A DNA stretch of 64,000 nt from Seinonella peptonophila (GTDB taxonomy: Bacteria > Bacillota > Bacilli > Thermoactinomycetales > Thermoactinomycetaceae): the NCBI RefSeq assembly GCF_900129355.1, contig NZ_FQVL01000006.1, forward strand, positions 1 through 64,000, given 5' to 3'. The notes beneath the pieces were generated by a model. The model saw nothing but the letters and a program-made list of their open reading frames with translations. It had not been told where the DNA came from and did no database searches. Position 1 is the stretch's first letter. Each line of letters opens with the position of its first letter. Made by a program: the position numbers and the translations under genes. Of this stretch, positions 29,249 through 39,463 are shown piece by piece.

Positions 29249-30702
29249 GAACGATCTTCCTTTGATTGAAAGGCCTTAGTACGTCGTTTAAGAACGGTCC
29301 AAGGTGCCCGTACAAATAAATCTCTCCAATCTTTGGAAACAAATGGCGCAATTGGACGCATATAAGGAACACCAAATGATTCAATGGAAACCAAGTGTAA
29401 GAAAATCAGAAATACCGCTATAATTAATCCAACCAATCCCAATGTTCCTCCCGCAATCATGAGAGGAAAACGAAGTAATCGAAAAGATAGTCCTAGTTCA
29501 AAATGAGGAATCACAAATGAAGCGATTCCAGTTATGGAAACAACAATCACAACAGGTGCAGATACAATCCCGGCTTGTACAGCCGCTTGTCCAATCACAA
29601 TGGCTCCAATGATCGAGACAGTTTGGCCAATCGGTTTTGGGATTCGTATCCCTGCTTCTCGTAAGCCCTCAAATGTAACCTCCATCATCAGCGCTTCGAA
29701 AATGGTAGGAAATGGAATATTCTCCCTTGCTGCTGCAACAGTAATCAATAAACTGGATGGTAACATTTCTGGATGAAAAGTTGTCACAGCCACATAAACA
29801 GACGGCAACAGAAAAGAGATCGTAACAAAGAAATAACGAATCCATCGAATCCATGTAGCCGCAAAAAATCGTTGATAATAATCTTCTGGAGATTGCATCA
29901 ATGTAAAGAAAGTGACAGGAGCAATCAAAGTCATCGGTGTTCCTTCAACCATGATTCCCACACGACCCTCTGTTAAAGCGGCTGCTAGAGTGTCTGGACG
30001 CTCTGTATATTGAAATTGTGGAAATGGCGACTTCATATATTCCTCCAAATGATCACTTATAAAACTCACACCCATCATCTTAAATGCATCGATTTTTTGA
30101 ATCTGTTTTTCTATTTTTTGAATGAGTTTTGGATCACAAATCCCCTCGATATAGATGATACAGAGCTTTGTACGTGTCAATTTCCCAATAACATAATCTT
30201 TAACTTTAAAATGCTGATGGCGAATCCGATGACGTAGAAGAGATAGATTTGTATCTATATCTTCACTAAAGGCTTCCTGAGGACCGACAATCACCATTTC
30301 ATTTTTTGATTCTGGCACCCCTCTCTTCTCATATCTTGTCAATGAAGAGAGTAAAAAAACATCATCACAATGGGAAAAGAAGATTGCCACTTTCCCGATT
30401 AATAATTCAGATACAACTTGCTCTTTATTTTGCGCTTTTGAGACAGGCATAGGAAGGAGTTGATTATGTTCTAACTGTTGATATACATGTTGTGGAGCAT
30501 TTTCTAATTCGCGCATAAAAATGGGGATTAAGTTTTCATGCAAGCGCTTCTTATCAATAATTGTATCAATATATACAACCATACAATGGTAATTGTCTTT
30601 TCCTTCGATTGCATGAAATATTACATCGGAACAATTGGATAACTCTTGTTTTACATATTGAAGCATTGGATTCGTAGAAATATCTTTTCGCAACCGACGC
30701 AT
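29245..30702 (-). CDS. Spore germination receptor subunit A (GerAA family)
   Basis: A-subunit of the receptor. With ATG at 30702, chosen for its GAAGGTGG, the protein has 485 residues: a soluble N-terminal half (about 1-250) and a C-terminal membrane half with SFLLPSVYVAVTTFHPEMLP and ARENIPFPTIFEALMMEVTFE, hallmark GerA sequences. The longer frame to 30747 would cover the sigma-G-like promoter and lacks a ribosome-binding site. First gene of the operon. Confidence 0.94.
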   Translation of the reverse strand: MRRLRKDISTNPMLQYVKQELSNCSDVIFHAIEGKDNYHCMVVYIDTIIDKKRLHENLIPIFMRELENAPQHVYQQLEHNQLLPMPVSKAQNKEQVVSELLIGKVAIFFSHCDDVFLLSSLTRYEKRGVPESKNEMVIVGPQEAFSEDIDTNLSLLRHRIRHQHFKVKDYVIGKLTRTKLCIIYIEGICDPKLIQKIEKQIQKIDAFKMMGVSFISDHLEEYMKSPFPQFQYTERPDTLAAALTEGRVGIMVEGTPMTLIAPVTFFTLMQSPEDYYQRFFAATWIRWIRYFFVTISFLLPSVYVAVTTFHPEMLPSSLLITVAAARENIPFPTIFEALMMEVTFEGLREAGIRIPKPIGQTVSIIGAIVIGQAAVQAGIVSAPVVIVVSITGIASFVIPHFELGLSFRLLRFPLMIAGGTLGLVGLIIAVFLIFLHLVSIESFGVPYMRPIAPFVSKDWRDLFVRAPWTVLKRRTKAFQSKEDRS

Positions 30703-30741
30703 GAGCAACCACCTTCTTCCATGAATAGGAAGTAATGACTC

Positions 30742-30772
30742 TAGCATGTGACGAAGCGATGCGATTTATACA
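30742..30772 (-). promoter_or_regulatory. Candidate sigma-G promoter of ger operon
   Basis: Minus strand TGTATA (30767-30772), 18 bp, CATGCTA (30742-30748), 40 bp before the chosen GerA start. This resembles the forespore sigma-G consensus (TGMATA ... CATANTA) and is where a germination operon needs it. Confidence 0.55.
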
Positions 30773-30804
30773 AAAAACAGCCACCTTGCGATGGCTGTTT
30801 TTTA
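30773..30804 (-). terminator. Terminator after ilvD
   Basis: Stem AAAACAGCCA / TGGCTGTTTT followed by T residues on the minus strand, directly after the ilvD stop and immediately ahead of the ger promoter. Confidence 0.9.
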
Positions 30805-32496
30805 TTACTCAATGATATCAGTTACAGCTCCTTTTGAAGCAGAAGAGACGAGTCGAGCATATTTCGACAAAATGCCAGAAGTAAACTTAGGCGCTGGAGC
30901 TGTCCAGTTTTGTCTGCGTTGTTCAAATTCTTCATCAGATATCTCAATGTTCATCTCTTGTTTTTCACTATCGATTGTGACTAAATCGCCTTCCTGCAAG
31001 AGCGCGATTGACCCACCTACTTGTGCTTCTGGCGATACATGCCCAACTACAAATCCATGTGATCCACCCGAGAATCGCCCATCCGTCACAAGGGCAACTT
31101 CTCCACCTAACCCTTGACCTACAATCATCGCTGTCACAGAAAGCATTTCTGGCATGCCTGGACCACCTTTAGGGCCAGCATAACGAATGACCAAAACATC
31201 GCCTTTTTTGATTAGATTTTTCGAAATGGCTTCCGCTGCTTCATCTTCACTATTAAAAACGCGCGCTGGTCCAGTAAAACGTTGTTTCTTGATCCCAGAC
31301 AGTTTAACCACTGCACCTTCTGGGGCTAAGTTCCCTTTTAATACAACCAATGGGCCATCAGGTTTTAAAGGCTGATCAAAAGGACGTATAATCTCTTGTC
31401 CTTCTTTAAGCTCAGGGGCTTCAGCTAGGTTTTCCGCCAAAGTCTTACCTGTAACGGTCAGACAGTCCCCATGTAATAAACCTTTTTCTAGTAAGAGTTT
31501 CATCACACCCGGAACCCCACCAATGTCGTTTAAGTCCTGCATCACATAACGACCACTTGGTTTTAAATCAGCTAAATGAGGAACACGACGACGAATTCGC
31601 TCAAAATCATCTAATGTTAAATCAACCTCGACTGAGTGAGCAATTGCTAACAGATGTAAGAAAGCATTGGTAGAACCTCCCAGCGCCATTACAACTGTAA
31701 TCGCATTTTCAAAGGCTTTCTTAGTCATGATATCACGTGGGTAAATTCCTTTTTTCAATAACTCCACTACTGCTTGTCCAGCCGACACTGATTCTACTGC
31801 TTTTGCTTCAGCAATTGCTGGTATAGAGGAAGAACCAGGTAAACTCATGCCAAGCGCCTCAACAGCAGATGCCATTGTATTTGCTGTATACATACCCCCA
31901 CAGCTTCCCGCACCTGGGCAAGCATGACACTCAACTTGATGTAGTTGATCATCATCGATTTTTCCGGCTTGATGTTGACCTACAGCTTCAAAAGCAGAAA
32001 CGATATCAATATCTTTTCCATCGAGTTTGCCAGGCTGAATCGTTCCTCCATATATGTAAACAGCAGGTAAATTCATTCGTCCTATAGCCATTAAACAGGC
32101 AGGGGTATTTTTATCACAACCACCAATCGCAACAAATGCATCAAGACGTTCAGCACTGACCACGGTTTCGATTGAGTCAGCGATTACTTCCCGACTGGGC
32201 AGCGAATACAGCATTCCTTCATGCCCCATAGAAATGCCATCCGACACAGTAATGGTGTTAAAAATTAAAGGGGCGCCTCCTGCGTCTTGCGCACCACGTT
32301 TTGCTTCACGTGCCAAAGAATCTATATGAATATTACAAGGTGTCACTTCGCTCCATGTACTGGCAACGCCAATCATCGGCTTTTGAAAATCTTCATCTTC
32401 AAACCCAACAGCCCGTAGCATAGCTCGATTTGGTACTCGACTTACTCCTTCACTAATCACTTTACTACGAATCCGCAAATCCTTATCTTCTGACAC
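30805..32496 (-). CDS. ilvD: Dihydroxy-acid dehydratase
   Basis: Third step of isoleucine/valine synthesis; an Fe-S and Mg2+ enzyme. The GTG at 32496 is taken as start because it lies eight bases after AAGGAG; this gives 563 residues beginning [11 protein letters not shown]. Cluster and metal motifs [13 protein letters not shown] and [17 protein letters not shown] are intact, as is the C-terminal [11 protein letters not shown]. It stands apart from other branched-chain genes in this window, and no T-box leader was seen upstream. Confidence 0.97.
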   Translation of the reverse strand: MSEDKDLRIRSKVISEGVSRVPNRAMLRAVGFEDEDFQKPMIGVASTWSEVTPCNIHIDSLAREAKRGAQDAGGAPLIFNTITVSDGISMGHEGMLYSLPSREVIADSIETVVSAERLDAFVAIGGCDKNTPACLMAIGRMNLPAVYIYGGTIQPGKLDGKDIDIVSAFEAVGQHQAGKIDDDQLHQVECHACPGAGSCGGMYTANTMASAVEALGMSLPGSSSIPAIAEAKAVESVSAGQAVVELLKKGIYPRDIMTKKAFENAITVVMALGGSTNAFLHLLAIAHSVEVDLTLDDFERIRRRVPHLADLKPSGRYVMQDLNDIGGVPGVMKLLLEKGLLHGDCLTVTGKTLAENLAEAPELKEGQEIIRPFDQPLKPDGPLVVLKGNLAPEGAVVKLSGIKKQRFTGPARVFNSEDEAAEAISKNLIKKGDVLVIRYAGPKGGPGMPEMLSVTAMIVGQGLGGEVALVTDGRFSGGSHGFVVGHVSPEAQVGGSIALLQEGDLVTIDSEKQEMNIEISDEEFEQRRQNWTAPAPKFTSGILSKYARLVSSASKGAVTDIIE

Positions 32497-32568
32497 TTGT
32501 TTCACTCCTTATCAATTGAAAAATCTATTACAACCATACTATATTTTTGCTCATTTGACTGCAAAAAT

Positions 32569-32597
32569 AAAGATTGCACGCTAAGGAGCAATCTTTA
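32569..32597 (-). terminator. Terminator after small Phe/Pro-rich gene
   Basis: AAAGATTGC / GCAATCTTT with a ten-base loop and T-rich minus-strand tail, 16 bp after the stop of the small gene. Confidence 0.8.
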
Positions 32598-32612
32598 GAA
32601 AAAATATTCTTC

Positions 32613-32795
32613 CTACCACCGACGACCCCATCTATGGAAAGGAAATCGAGGGAAAAAGAAAAATGGAACGGGTAGGAAAAATAAACTCGTTTCTGCACTT
32701 AGGTCTCCGTATTCGTAAGGATTCATCATCCCTGCATATGGTTTATGATAGAGGGAATCTTCCACATCAACCCAATATTCCGCCCCTTCGGACAT
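32613..32795 (-). CDS. Small Tyr/Phe/Pro-rich protein of unknown function (60 aa)
   Basis: ATG at 32795 follows GAGGAGTGGAG. The protein reads MSEGAEYWVDVEDSLYHKPY, then a Met/Pro/Tyr-rich middle and a C-terminus of PVPFFFFPRFPFHRWGRRW. The composition resembles small spore-coat or spore-associated proteins, but no family is recognised. It is monocistronic and has its own terminator, which supports expression. Confidence 0.65.
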   Translation of the reverse strand: MSEGAEYWVDVEDSLYHKPYAGMMNPYEYGDLSAETSLFFLPVPFFFFPRFPFHRWGRRW

Positions 32796-32919
32796 AATAT
32801 ACTCCACTCCTCTGTTTTTTTAGCTATCATACGTCCCATATAGGCTAGGAGTGAGTTAGATGACCTAAAATAGGCGCTTCAACTTTGTTTTGGTTTAATC
32901 TTTCACTAAGAATGGAGAC

Positions 32920-33180
32920 TAGATTGTAAACGAGGTCACCTGATCTGCTCGTAACCATGGTTCTCAGCGACGCTTCGTCCCATGCCGTCCAAGATGTATG
33001 GATGTGGCACTCTGTCAGCTTTCGCGGCTAGGCCAAAACTTATCTCCTCCTACATACGTCTGCGGAGGCTCTAACAGTTTGCCTAAAGGAGAAATGTCGC
33101 TTCAGTTGCCATTCCGCTAAGTTGATACCGAAATGGAGCTTGCCAATCATTCTTCCTCTCGTTTTTTAGGGTTTATTTAT
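32920..33180 (-). mobile_element. Terminator-associated repeat, copy E (highly diverged)
   Basis: Left end TAGATTGTAAACGAGGT resembles CAGATTGTAGACAAAGTA; the far end GAGCTTGCCAATCATT resembles GAGCTTTGCCGATCAC of copy C. The middle is largely different. It occupies the 450-bp gap between the small Phe-rich gene and the nuclease gene, where no coding frame is credible. Confidence 0.45.
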
Positions 33181-33242
33181 AGTCGAGATATTGTTTCTCT
33201 CATCGTAGAAGCAATTGTTCAACGCTTGCAAAGACAGTTGTT

Positions 33243-33932
33243 TTATTTTTTTAGCGTATATCCTGCTTTTTTGGCATCAGCTTCTGAAAAGAAAAATATT
33301 CGTTTTTCAATAGGGATTTCTTTATATTTTTCAGGGGTGACATACTGTTTCGAATTGTAATTTCCTATATACTTTTCTGGTTTTTTGTGAGAGATGCGAG
33401 CACGAAATTCAAATGGTAACTCGGGAATGGGATTAGAAGAATTCCACATTCCTTTTCCTGCACGCTTTGCCTGAAGATATGCATCTTGAAAGACTTTAAA
33501 ATGATTCTGATTAGGATAGATAAAATAGGTTACAGCATGACCTTGCTTGACCATCTCAAGATTAATATTTTGTTTTCCTTTTTTAATATGGGCCAACAAT
33601 CGTCCATATCGATCTTTTTCCTCTTGGTCTGTTTCAATGGTAATCTTTGTACCTTCTGGCAAAAGTGCTGAAAGATAATCAGCCGACTTTTGTCCCCAAG
33701 GCTCTTGTCCTTTCCCCTCATAATGTGTTTCTGGAGCATCGACTGAAAGCAAACGAACTTTTTTCGTACCCAATACCGGATCTTGCAATCGAATCGTATC
33801 ACCATCCACAACCTTATCAACAATCGCTCGATGTGTAGAAGCAGAATTTTCCGGATCTGATACCCCTTGTATAGAAGAACAACCGGAAAGCATCCATAAT
33901 AAACACAAACATAATGAAAAGACTTTTCTCAT
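33243..33932 (-). CDS. Thermonuclease-like (SNase) lipoprotein
   Basis: 229 residues. Signal peptide with lipobox LSGC (Cys18), then an SNase OB-fold (about 35-165) with VDGDTIRL, the Arg/Glu pair of VRLLSVDAPET and the second catalytic Arg in KDRYGRLLA. It should cut DNA/RNA at the cell surface with Ca2+. A C-terminal segment YIGNYNSKQYVTPEKYKE...FFFSEADAKKAGYT matches the Ada-like metal-binding module of its relatives but has lost the Cys residues. It is a paralogue of the gene at 61922. Confidence 0.9.
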   Translation of the reverse strand: MRKVFSLCLCLLWMLSGCSSIQGVSDPENSASTHRAIVDKVVDGDTIRLQDPVLGTKKVRLLSVDAPETHYEGKGQEPWGQKSADYLSALLPEGTKITIETDQEEKDRYGRLLAHIKKGKQNINLEMVKQGHAVTYFIYPNQNHFKVFQDAYLQAKRAGKGMWNSSNPIPELPFEFRARISHKKPEKYIGNYNSKQYVTPEKYKEIPIEKRIFFFSEADAKKAGYTLKK

Positions 33933-34146
33933 CCTTGCCCCTCCCTAATGAAGAATAGAATTCTACTCAGGGTTTATTACTATTCATTATCGATATAATA
34001 ATTACACAAAACAAAAAAACACCTACAAATTTAGCTGCTGTTATATAATATATTAATAAATAGAAAAGATTGGTATAAGTCGGTTAGTTCATGAATATTT
34101 GGACTCTTGATATAGATTAGATCAGCAGATAGAGGGAGGGGATCAT

Positions 34147-36036
34147 TTGAAATCACTCGAGCAACGACTAGATCAACTTAATAAAAGCTCACGACCATCT
34201 AATGGAACAATTGAAAAAGAACATTATCGGTTTATCGAACAGCTTTCTCATACACAAGAGCATGAATACATTGCTCATATTATATATCGCGGAAAAATAA
34301 TTGGGGCAATAACTGTGGAAATCATCAAAGATAGACGATGTAAAATTAAATCTATCTATCGATCTACAGCTTTTCAACTTCCACAGCTTGATTCAGCATT
34401 TGCTCAAATGATGCGACTGGGTATGATTAACATGGGCTTTGATAATGATCCTATCATCGATCCAAACTTTCAAGGAGATGAGCAGATATTAAAAGTTTTA
34501 GCAAAAAATCGCTCTCTACCTGATGGTGCACAAATAAAATCAGGATCATTAATATCAGAAAAACGAGAAATTCGGTTTGAAAATAAAAAGATTGGCAGTA
34601 TCCTTGTTGAACCTATAGATGACAAAACATGCAGAGTCAAACAATTTGAAATCATTTATGGACGGCAGGAGGCAAAAAAAAGAGCTTTAGAGATTGTTTT
34701 ACTTCAACTTGGCTATAAACAATACAACATTGATCAAGATGTTGACCTTACTAATCTTCGACCCAACACAGTCTATAATGTCCCTCCTCGCTCCTCTTTA
34801 TCTAGAACAGACCAACGGTTTTTAGAAAACCTTGAAAACATTCCACTTACTGAACTAAAAGACAAACTTCATATAACTACTAATCAATCGATTCGATCAC
34901 AAGAATATGGAATTTGGCAACCTCCCACTAGAATCATTCGAGTTTTAAATGAAATATACGAAAGGGATCATTTAAAAAAACCGCTCATCTTTCGTGAAGC
35001 ACGCCCAGAAGATTTTTATGAGATTTGGGAACTGCATCGCCAAGGGATGAACCAGTTTCGAGTTGGGGTAGGGGAGAGAGACCGTAGAAGACTCTATGCA
35101 GATCTATTCAATATTGAAAAAGAGTATGGGTCAAAGGGTGGACTCTTTCTTGTCGCTGAATATCGAGGAAAAGTGATCGGCACTGGTGCTTTTAAACCAG
35201 TCGATCAGTTCAGAGCTGAACTAACACGTTTCTCTGTTGCCAAACCTTATCAGGGTTCTGGGCTTGGTTCAATCATTCTCTCGCTTGTACTCCACTCAGC
35301 GGCAGAACAATCTATGTACACAATTCAGTTACGAACTTCCGAAAAACAAAGAGCGGCGCATTTTTATCAAAAAAAAGAGCAATTCTTTGAAGATGAAGTA
35401 AGAGCACAAAGCCCAGAGTTAAATTTTCTATTTAAAAAATATGGTTTATTACCTCCAGGTAAAGATGGAATTGATTTAATCTCAATGAAAAAATATTTAC
35501 GGGAATTTGACTTTATTCGGTACCATACGGATCATAAAATAATAGCTGAACATCCCAGCATTTCTAGCTTTCTATTTCCTAATCAAGAAATCCCGTTAAG
35601 AATCCTCCAACATGAATTTGGCGTGAAAAACAGTCGAATATCGCTCAAAAAAGAACGGGAAATTAAACAAGAACGAACTAGAAAAACAAATGATATTATA
35701 AAAAAATTACTTCACGGATTAGAAAAAGGATATGAAATCGAAAGACGACAAAAAAAAGAAAAGCTGAAACATAAGACAAAACCAGCAAGAAAAAAACCTA
35801 TACCCCAATGGACAGGAGCACATGACTTGTTCCCAACTGCTAAACAAACGAAAGAGCTAAAACAATTTACAATTCTTGCAGCAATGGCAAGAGGCCATCT
35901 CGAAACAATTGATTTATATGCTAACCGATTATTACAGTATAAGCCAAAATTTCGCCACACTCATGATACACAAACGATTATCAGGCATCGTCAACATAGG
36001 AAATTATATACAAACTCGAGTAATCAAGAGCGTTAG
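34147..36036 (+). CDS. GNAT acetyltransferase fusion with duplicated N-terminal module, unknown role
   Basis: 629 residues from a TTG after GGGAGGGG. Residues about 40-100 and 137-195 look like two copies of one module: GKIIGAITVE at 50-58 and KKIGSILVE at 147-155, each followed by a charged strand with a Cys. Then a GNAT domain at about 279-432 with the acetyl-CoA loop VAKPYQGSGLGS. The last 200 residues are highly basic, with no recognised fold. The substrate is unknown; the basic tail suggests nucleic-acid or ribosome contact. It stands alone between divergent and convergent neighbours. Confidence 0.7.
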   Translation: MKSLEQRLDQLNKSSRPSNGTIEKEHYRFIEQLSHTQEHEYIAHIIYRGKIIGAITVEIIKDRRCKIKSIYRSTAFQLPQLDSAFAQMMRLGMINMGFDNDPIIDPNFQGDEQILKVLAKNRSLPDGAQIKSGSLISEKREIRFENKKIGSILVEPIDDKTCRVKQFEIIYGRQEAKKRALEIVLLQLGYKQYNIDQDVDLTNLRPNTVYNVPPRSSLSRTDQRFLENLENIPLTELKDKLHITTNQSIRSQEYGIWQPPTRIIRVLNEIYERDHLKKPLIFREARPEDFYEIWELHRQGMNQFRVGVGERDRRRLYADLFNIEKEYGSKGGLFLVAEYRGKVIGTGAFKPVDQFRAELTRFSVAKPYQGSGLGSIILSLVLHSAAEQSMYTIQLRTSEKQRAAHFYQKKEQFFEDEVRAQSPELNFLFKKYGLLPPGKDGIDLISMKKYLREFDFIRYHTDHKIIAEHPSISSFLFPNQEIPLRILQHEFGVKNSRISLKKEREIKQERTRKTNDIIKKLLHGLEKGYEIERRQKKEKLKHKTKPARKKPIPQWTGAHDLFPTAKQTKELKQFTILAAMARGHLETIDLYANRLLQYKPKFRHTHDTQTIIRHRQHRKLYTNSSNQER

Positions 36037-36171
36037 GAAACAATAATTTGGGAGGCGCAATATAGATTTCATCGCGTATGAGCTAAAAAATCAAGTATAC
36101 AACTCGGGCTTATCGCACAAATGATGATCCTGATAAAAAAAACAGTCAAGCAGGAGCGTCTGTGAGTCAAA

Positions 36172-38064
36172 TCACTTCGCTCCTTGCTCTTGTTGGCATA
36201 ATTGATAAATTTTCTGTTTTACATTTGCATTTCGAAGCATTGCTCCATGCCCTCCGCCGCTTGGGTTAGCCATCACATAGCGCCCTTGAAAATCGAGCAT
36301 TGGTTTTCGCCTTCCTTGATAATCTAGATCAGAACCCAATGCGGAATCAATGCGTACAATGTGATCGTCTATCGATTTTTGATTTTGTAGACCCACAATT
36401 CGTCGAACCCAATCTGCATATGTAGAATCTGTTATCTGAGTCTCATCTGGCGCTTGGTAAAATCCATAACGTGGAGGTGGTGACTCCTGTTTAGTAGTCA
36501 CTCCGCCAATTGCAGTATACTGTACATGTGGATGCTGTCCTTTTAATTGTTCACATGTACCGACTACATAAGGTTTTCCTTTAGGATTCCAAAAGCAACT
36601 TTGACCCCTGACCATTTCAAGCATATTGGCAAGGTAGGCAGTTTCAGCACCAAAGTGAGGGGTTCCAATTGTAATCAATTGGTTGACATCAAGATCGCCG
36701 TCTTGACCATCCAAATTTTCTACATAATACCTCGCTACTAAACCCCCCATACTATGTGTAACAAGATTTACTTTTGCCATACCGATCCGAAGTTTACGTA
36801 ACTTCTCAACATAATCTCGTAGAAACTGGCTATTCCAATAAATATTTTTGGCATCATTGTCGTATTCAAATAAAAATAAATCTTGGTTCACCGTATAGCC
36901 ACGATCTACCAAATAGGTACCAATCGATTCTCCTGTAATCCCTGTTATAAACTGTACATCTGGATTACTATATAGCTCGGCTGCATGCTTCTTATATCGC
37001 GTTCCTGTAAAAGTCTGATTGGGCTCTACTGCTTGAATTGCATCCGCTCTTCGCTCATCATGGTTGCGATTATCCCACAAATTTTTGATCCCTAAGCCTG
37101 TACTAGTTCCCCCTAATGCATCGAGATCGCCAAGTGAAACGCCATGTGACAATATAACAATCGGTTTACCGCTCTGTACAGATGCAGGAGTAAGTGATAG
37201 ATAACTTTGCTGACCATCTGAGTACCATTCTTTGATTTTATAGCTGACACGGTCAAACTTTTGTTTCTGCTCTTTCCCCGTAATAACAATCGTTTGATCT
37301 GGTTTAATCTCATCACGATTAATCATAGCACCCGGCAAACCGATGATTCCCAATTGTGCTGACAATTGTACAGGTTTCGTTTGTTTCTTTAATCCATTCT
37401 CAAAATTCGGAAATTTATGCTCATCCAGCAGCACAAAGGAATCACCTTCTTTAACCGTTGCTGTAATGAGCTGTCTATTCTTCAGGTACTGTTGATTTGG
37501 CACAATCGTAAGTGACACATGTTGCTCAGCTAAATTTTTATGCTGATATTGGTATCGATATAGCTTTATAGATGTGCTTTGTACGGGAATTTGCAGGTGA
37601 ACCGCTATATCGAGATCGTGAGTTTGCAAGTCAAAAACCTGAACCTCATTTAAGCGTTGCAGCAGCAAGATTGGACTTTGACGGATTTGTAACTTCCCTT
37701 TGATTTCACCCGTACCTGTATATATACCCCTGATCCCCCATCGATTCTTTGGTAGATCATACTCTTGCTTGATCTCACGATCAGATAACCCATCGTGATC
37801 CGTATCTTTACGTAGTGGGCTCGTCTTCAAAATTTCCATTTCATAAAAATCAGAAAGCTGATCACCATCTGTATCTGCTTTTAGTGGATTTGTCTTATAT
37901 TGACGTTCTATATGGTCTTTTAAACCATCTCCATCTGAATCATTCGGATATATTTTCAAATTGTTTGAATCTAATCCTGAAAAAGTAACAGCAACACCTT
38001 GTTCATAATTTGAAATATAGATGAGCACAAAGCAAGTAAATATCGCCATCAATTTCATTTTCAA
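36172..38064 (-). CDS. Secreted lipase/esterase with calcium-binding (TSP3-like) repeats
   Basis: 630 residues. A signal peptide (about 1-26) is followed by three Asp-rich calcium loops at about 42-100 (DSDGDGLKD, DTDGDQLSD, DTDHDGLSD), a middle beta-rich part, and an alpha/beta hydrolase domain with oxyanion VILSHGVSL and nucleophile THSMGG, followed by GTPHFG. By family it is a triacylglycerol lipase or PGAP1-like esterase working outside the cell. The TTG at 38064 is only fairly placed relative to GGAG. Confidence 0.85.
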   Translation of the reverse strand: MKMKLMAIFTCFVLIYISNYEQGVAVTFSGLDSNNLKIYPNDSDGDGLKDHIERQYKTNPLKADTDGDQLSDFYEMEILKTSPLRKDTDHDGLSDREIKQEYDLPKNRWGIRGIYTGTGEIKGKLQIRQSPILLLQRLNEVQVFDLQTHDLDIAVHLQIPVQSTSIKLYRYQYQHKNLAEQHVSLTIVPNQQYLKNRQLITATVKEGDSFVLLDEHKFPNFENGLKKQTKPVQLSAQLGIIGLPGAMINRDEIKPDQTIVITGKEQKQKFDRVSYKIKEWYSDGQQSYLSLTPASVQSGKPIVILSHGVSLGDLDALGGTSTGLGIKNLWDNRNHDERRADAIQAVEPNQTFTGTRYKKHAAELYSNPDVQFITGITGESIGTYLVDRGYTVNQDLFLFEYDNDAKNIYWNSQFLRDYVEKLRKLRIGMAKVNLVTHSMGGLVARYYVENLDGQDGDLDVNQLITIGTPHFGAETAYLANMLEMVRGQSCFWNPKGKPYVVGTCEQLKGQHPHVQYTAIGGVTTKQESPPPRYGFYQAPDETQITDSTYADWVRRIVGLQNQKSIDDHIVRIDSALGSDLDYQGRRKPMLDFQGRYVMANPSGGGHGAMLRNANVKQKIYQLCQQEQGAK

Positions 38065-38232
38065 GCGATCTCACAACTCCTCGCATTATAATTTGGATAA
38101 TTATCAACATTTTAACAAATATCACTCACTTTGTTCAATCAAGTCAAGATGAAAATGATTCAAGAGTTACGCAGCTCTTTTATCATTTCATGTATAATAA
38201 AGAAAAATTCAAAGAGAAGGGTAAATTCAATA

Positions 38233-39384
38233 ATGTTTAAACTAGCTGGTTCCAAACTTCGTACAGTAGAAAAATTAACGCAAGATCCCCATCATCATTC
38301 CCTTTTATCATCTTGCCGTTTCATTCTTTTACAGCATCTATTTGAAGATACACTTGAATTTGTCCAATATCTAACTCAAGCAGGAGTAGCAATTGATTAT
38401 ATATTAGGGAAAGAATATACTTCTGAATCTGATATTCTAGAACAGCTCCAAAAGTTATCTATTCAAGTAAAGCAGGTTCAATATGAATCTATTGAAAGCA
38501 ATGATTTTCTATATCAAATTTTGATTCAATCATTACAAAAAGCAAAACAACATCAGCAAAAAGTAATTGTTCATGAGCTGGGTGGGTATTTTTCAAAAGC
38601 AATTCAACAAATTCCAACTGAATTAAAACCATATTTCGCTGGTGTTGTAGAAGGAACCACATTTGGTTATCAACGCTATAAACAGATCGAAGCGTCATTA
38701 GATGTCCCAATTATGCATGTGGCGCGTAGTAGTTTAAAAGAGATTGAATCTTATTTTGTTGGAGAATCGATCACACTCGCCTTTAATAACATGATGCGTT
38801 CATTGGGCTTAACCATTCAGGGGGCAGAGGCTCTTGTAGTCGGCTATGGAATGATTGGTGAAAAAATCGCAAAATCACTACAATTAAACCTCATTCACCC
38901 AACTGTATATGATAAAGACCCTTTAAAAATGTTGAAAGCGAGAATTGAAGGCTATCGGATTTTGCGACCACATCAATCGCTCGATCAATATGATCTTGTT
39001 ATTTCTGCAACCGGTAATTATGCTGTTTCATTAGACATGATGCGCGCCTTCAAATCTGGTGTCATCTTGATCAGCGGCGGATCAAAAGATATTGAATTTG
39101 ATCGGATTGCTTTGGAAAAAGCCGCATCAAAAGTTCGGCAACTTCGTCCTGAGGTAAAAGTATATACATTAAATCAGAAAGAGATTATCCTTTTGAGTAA
39201 TGGAACTGCATTAAATTTTCGTGAGCGAAGTGTACCCACTGAAATTTTTGATATCGTTTATGCTGAAATACTTACATGTATAATTGAGTTATTAAAAAAT
39301 CAATCCATTCACGCTGGACTGAGTGAATTGGGAGAACTACAACGGTCACAAATTGCATCATATTGGTTAGAACTTCATGGCTGA
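38233..39384 (+). CDS. Adenosylhomocysteinase-like NAD-binding protein, function unknown
   Basis: ATG at 38233, after GAAGGG, gives 383 residues. The C-terminal half is a Rossmann domain of the SAHH/dehydrogenase kind (ALVVGYGMIGEKIAKSLQ; DLVISATGNY; VILISGGSKDIEFD). The N-terminal half has the SAHH-like EGTTFGYQRYK but lacks the full set of catalytic residues of true SAH hydrolase, and the protein is shorter. It precedes, convergently, a TrpD-like gene. A true SAHH role is doubtful; the reaction is unknown. Confidence 0.65.
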   Translation: MFKLAGSKLRTVEKLTQDPHHHSLLSSCRFILLQHLFEDTLEFVQYLTQAGVAIDYILGKEYTSESDILEQLQKLSIQVKQVQYESIESNDFLYQILIQSLQKAKQHQQKVIVHELGGYFSKAIQQIPTELKPYFAGVVEGTTFGYQRYKQIEASLDVPIMHVARSSLKEIESYFVGESITLAFNNMMRSLGLTIQGAEALVVGYGMIGEKIAKSLQLNLIHPTVYDKDPLKMLKARIEGYRILRPHQSLDQYDLVISATGNYAVSLDMMRAFKSGVILISGGSKDIEFDRIALEKAASKVRQLRPEVKVYTLNQKEIILLSNGTALNFRERSVPTEIFDIVYAEILTCIIELLKNQSIHAGLSELGELQRSQIASYWLELHG

Positions 39385-39463
39385 TTTGATTACCGGCTAA
39401 GTGAGTCTTGGTCATCTCTATTATGGACTGATCTCAATGAAGCATATAAAGCATATGGATCAT

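Noticed and set aside
32497-32612. T-box leader for ilvD
   Set aside because: The region is too short and holds the terminator of a neighbouring gene; no T-box sequence (TGGNACCGCG) was seen.
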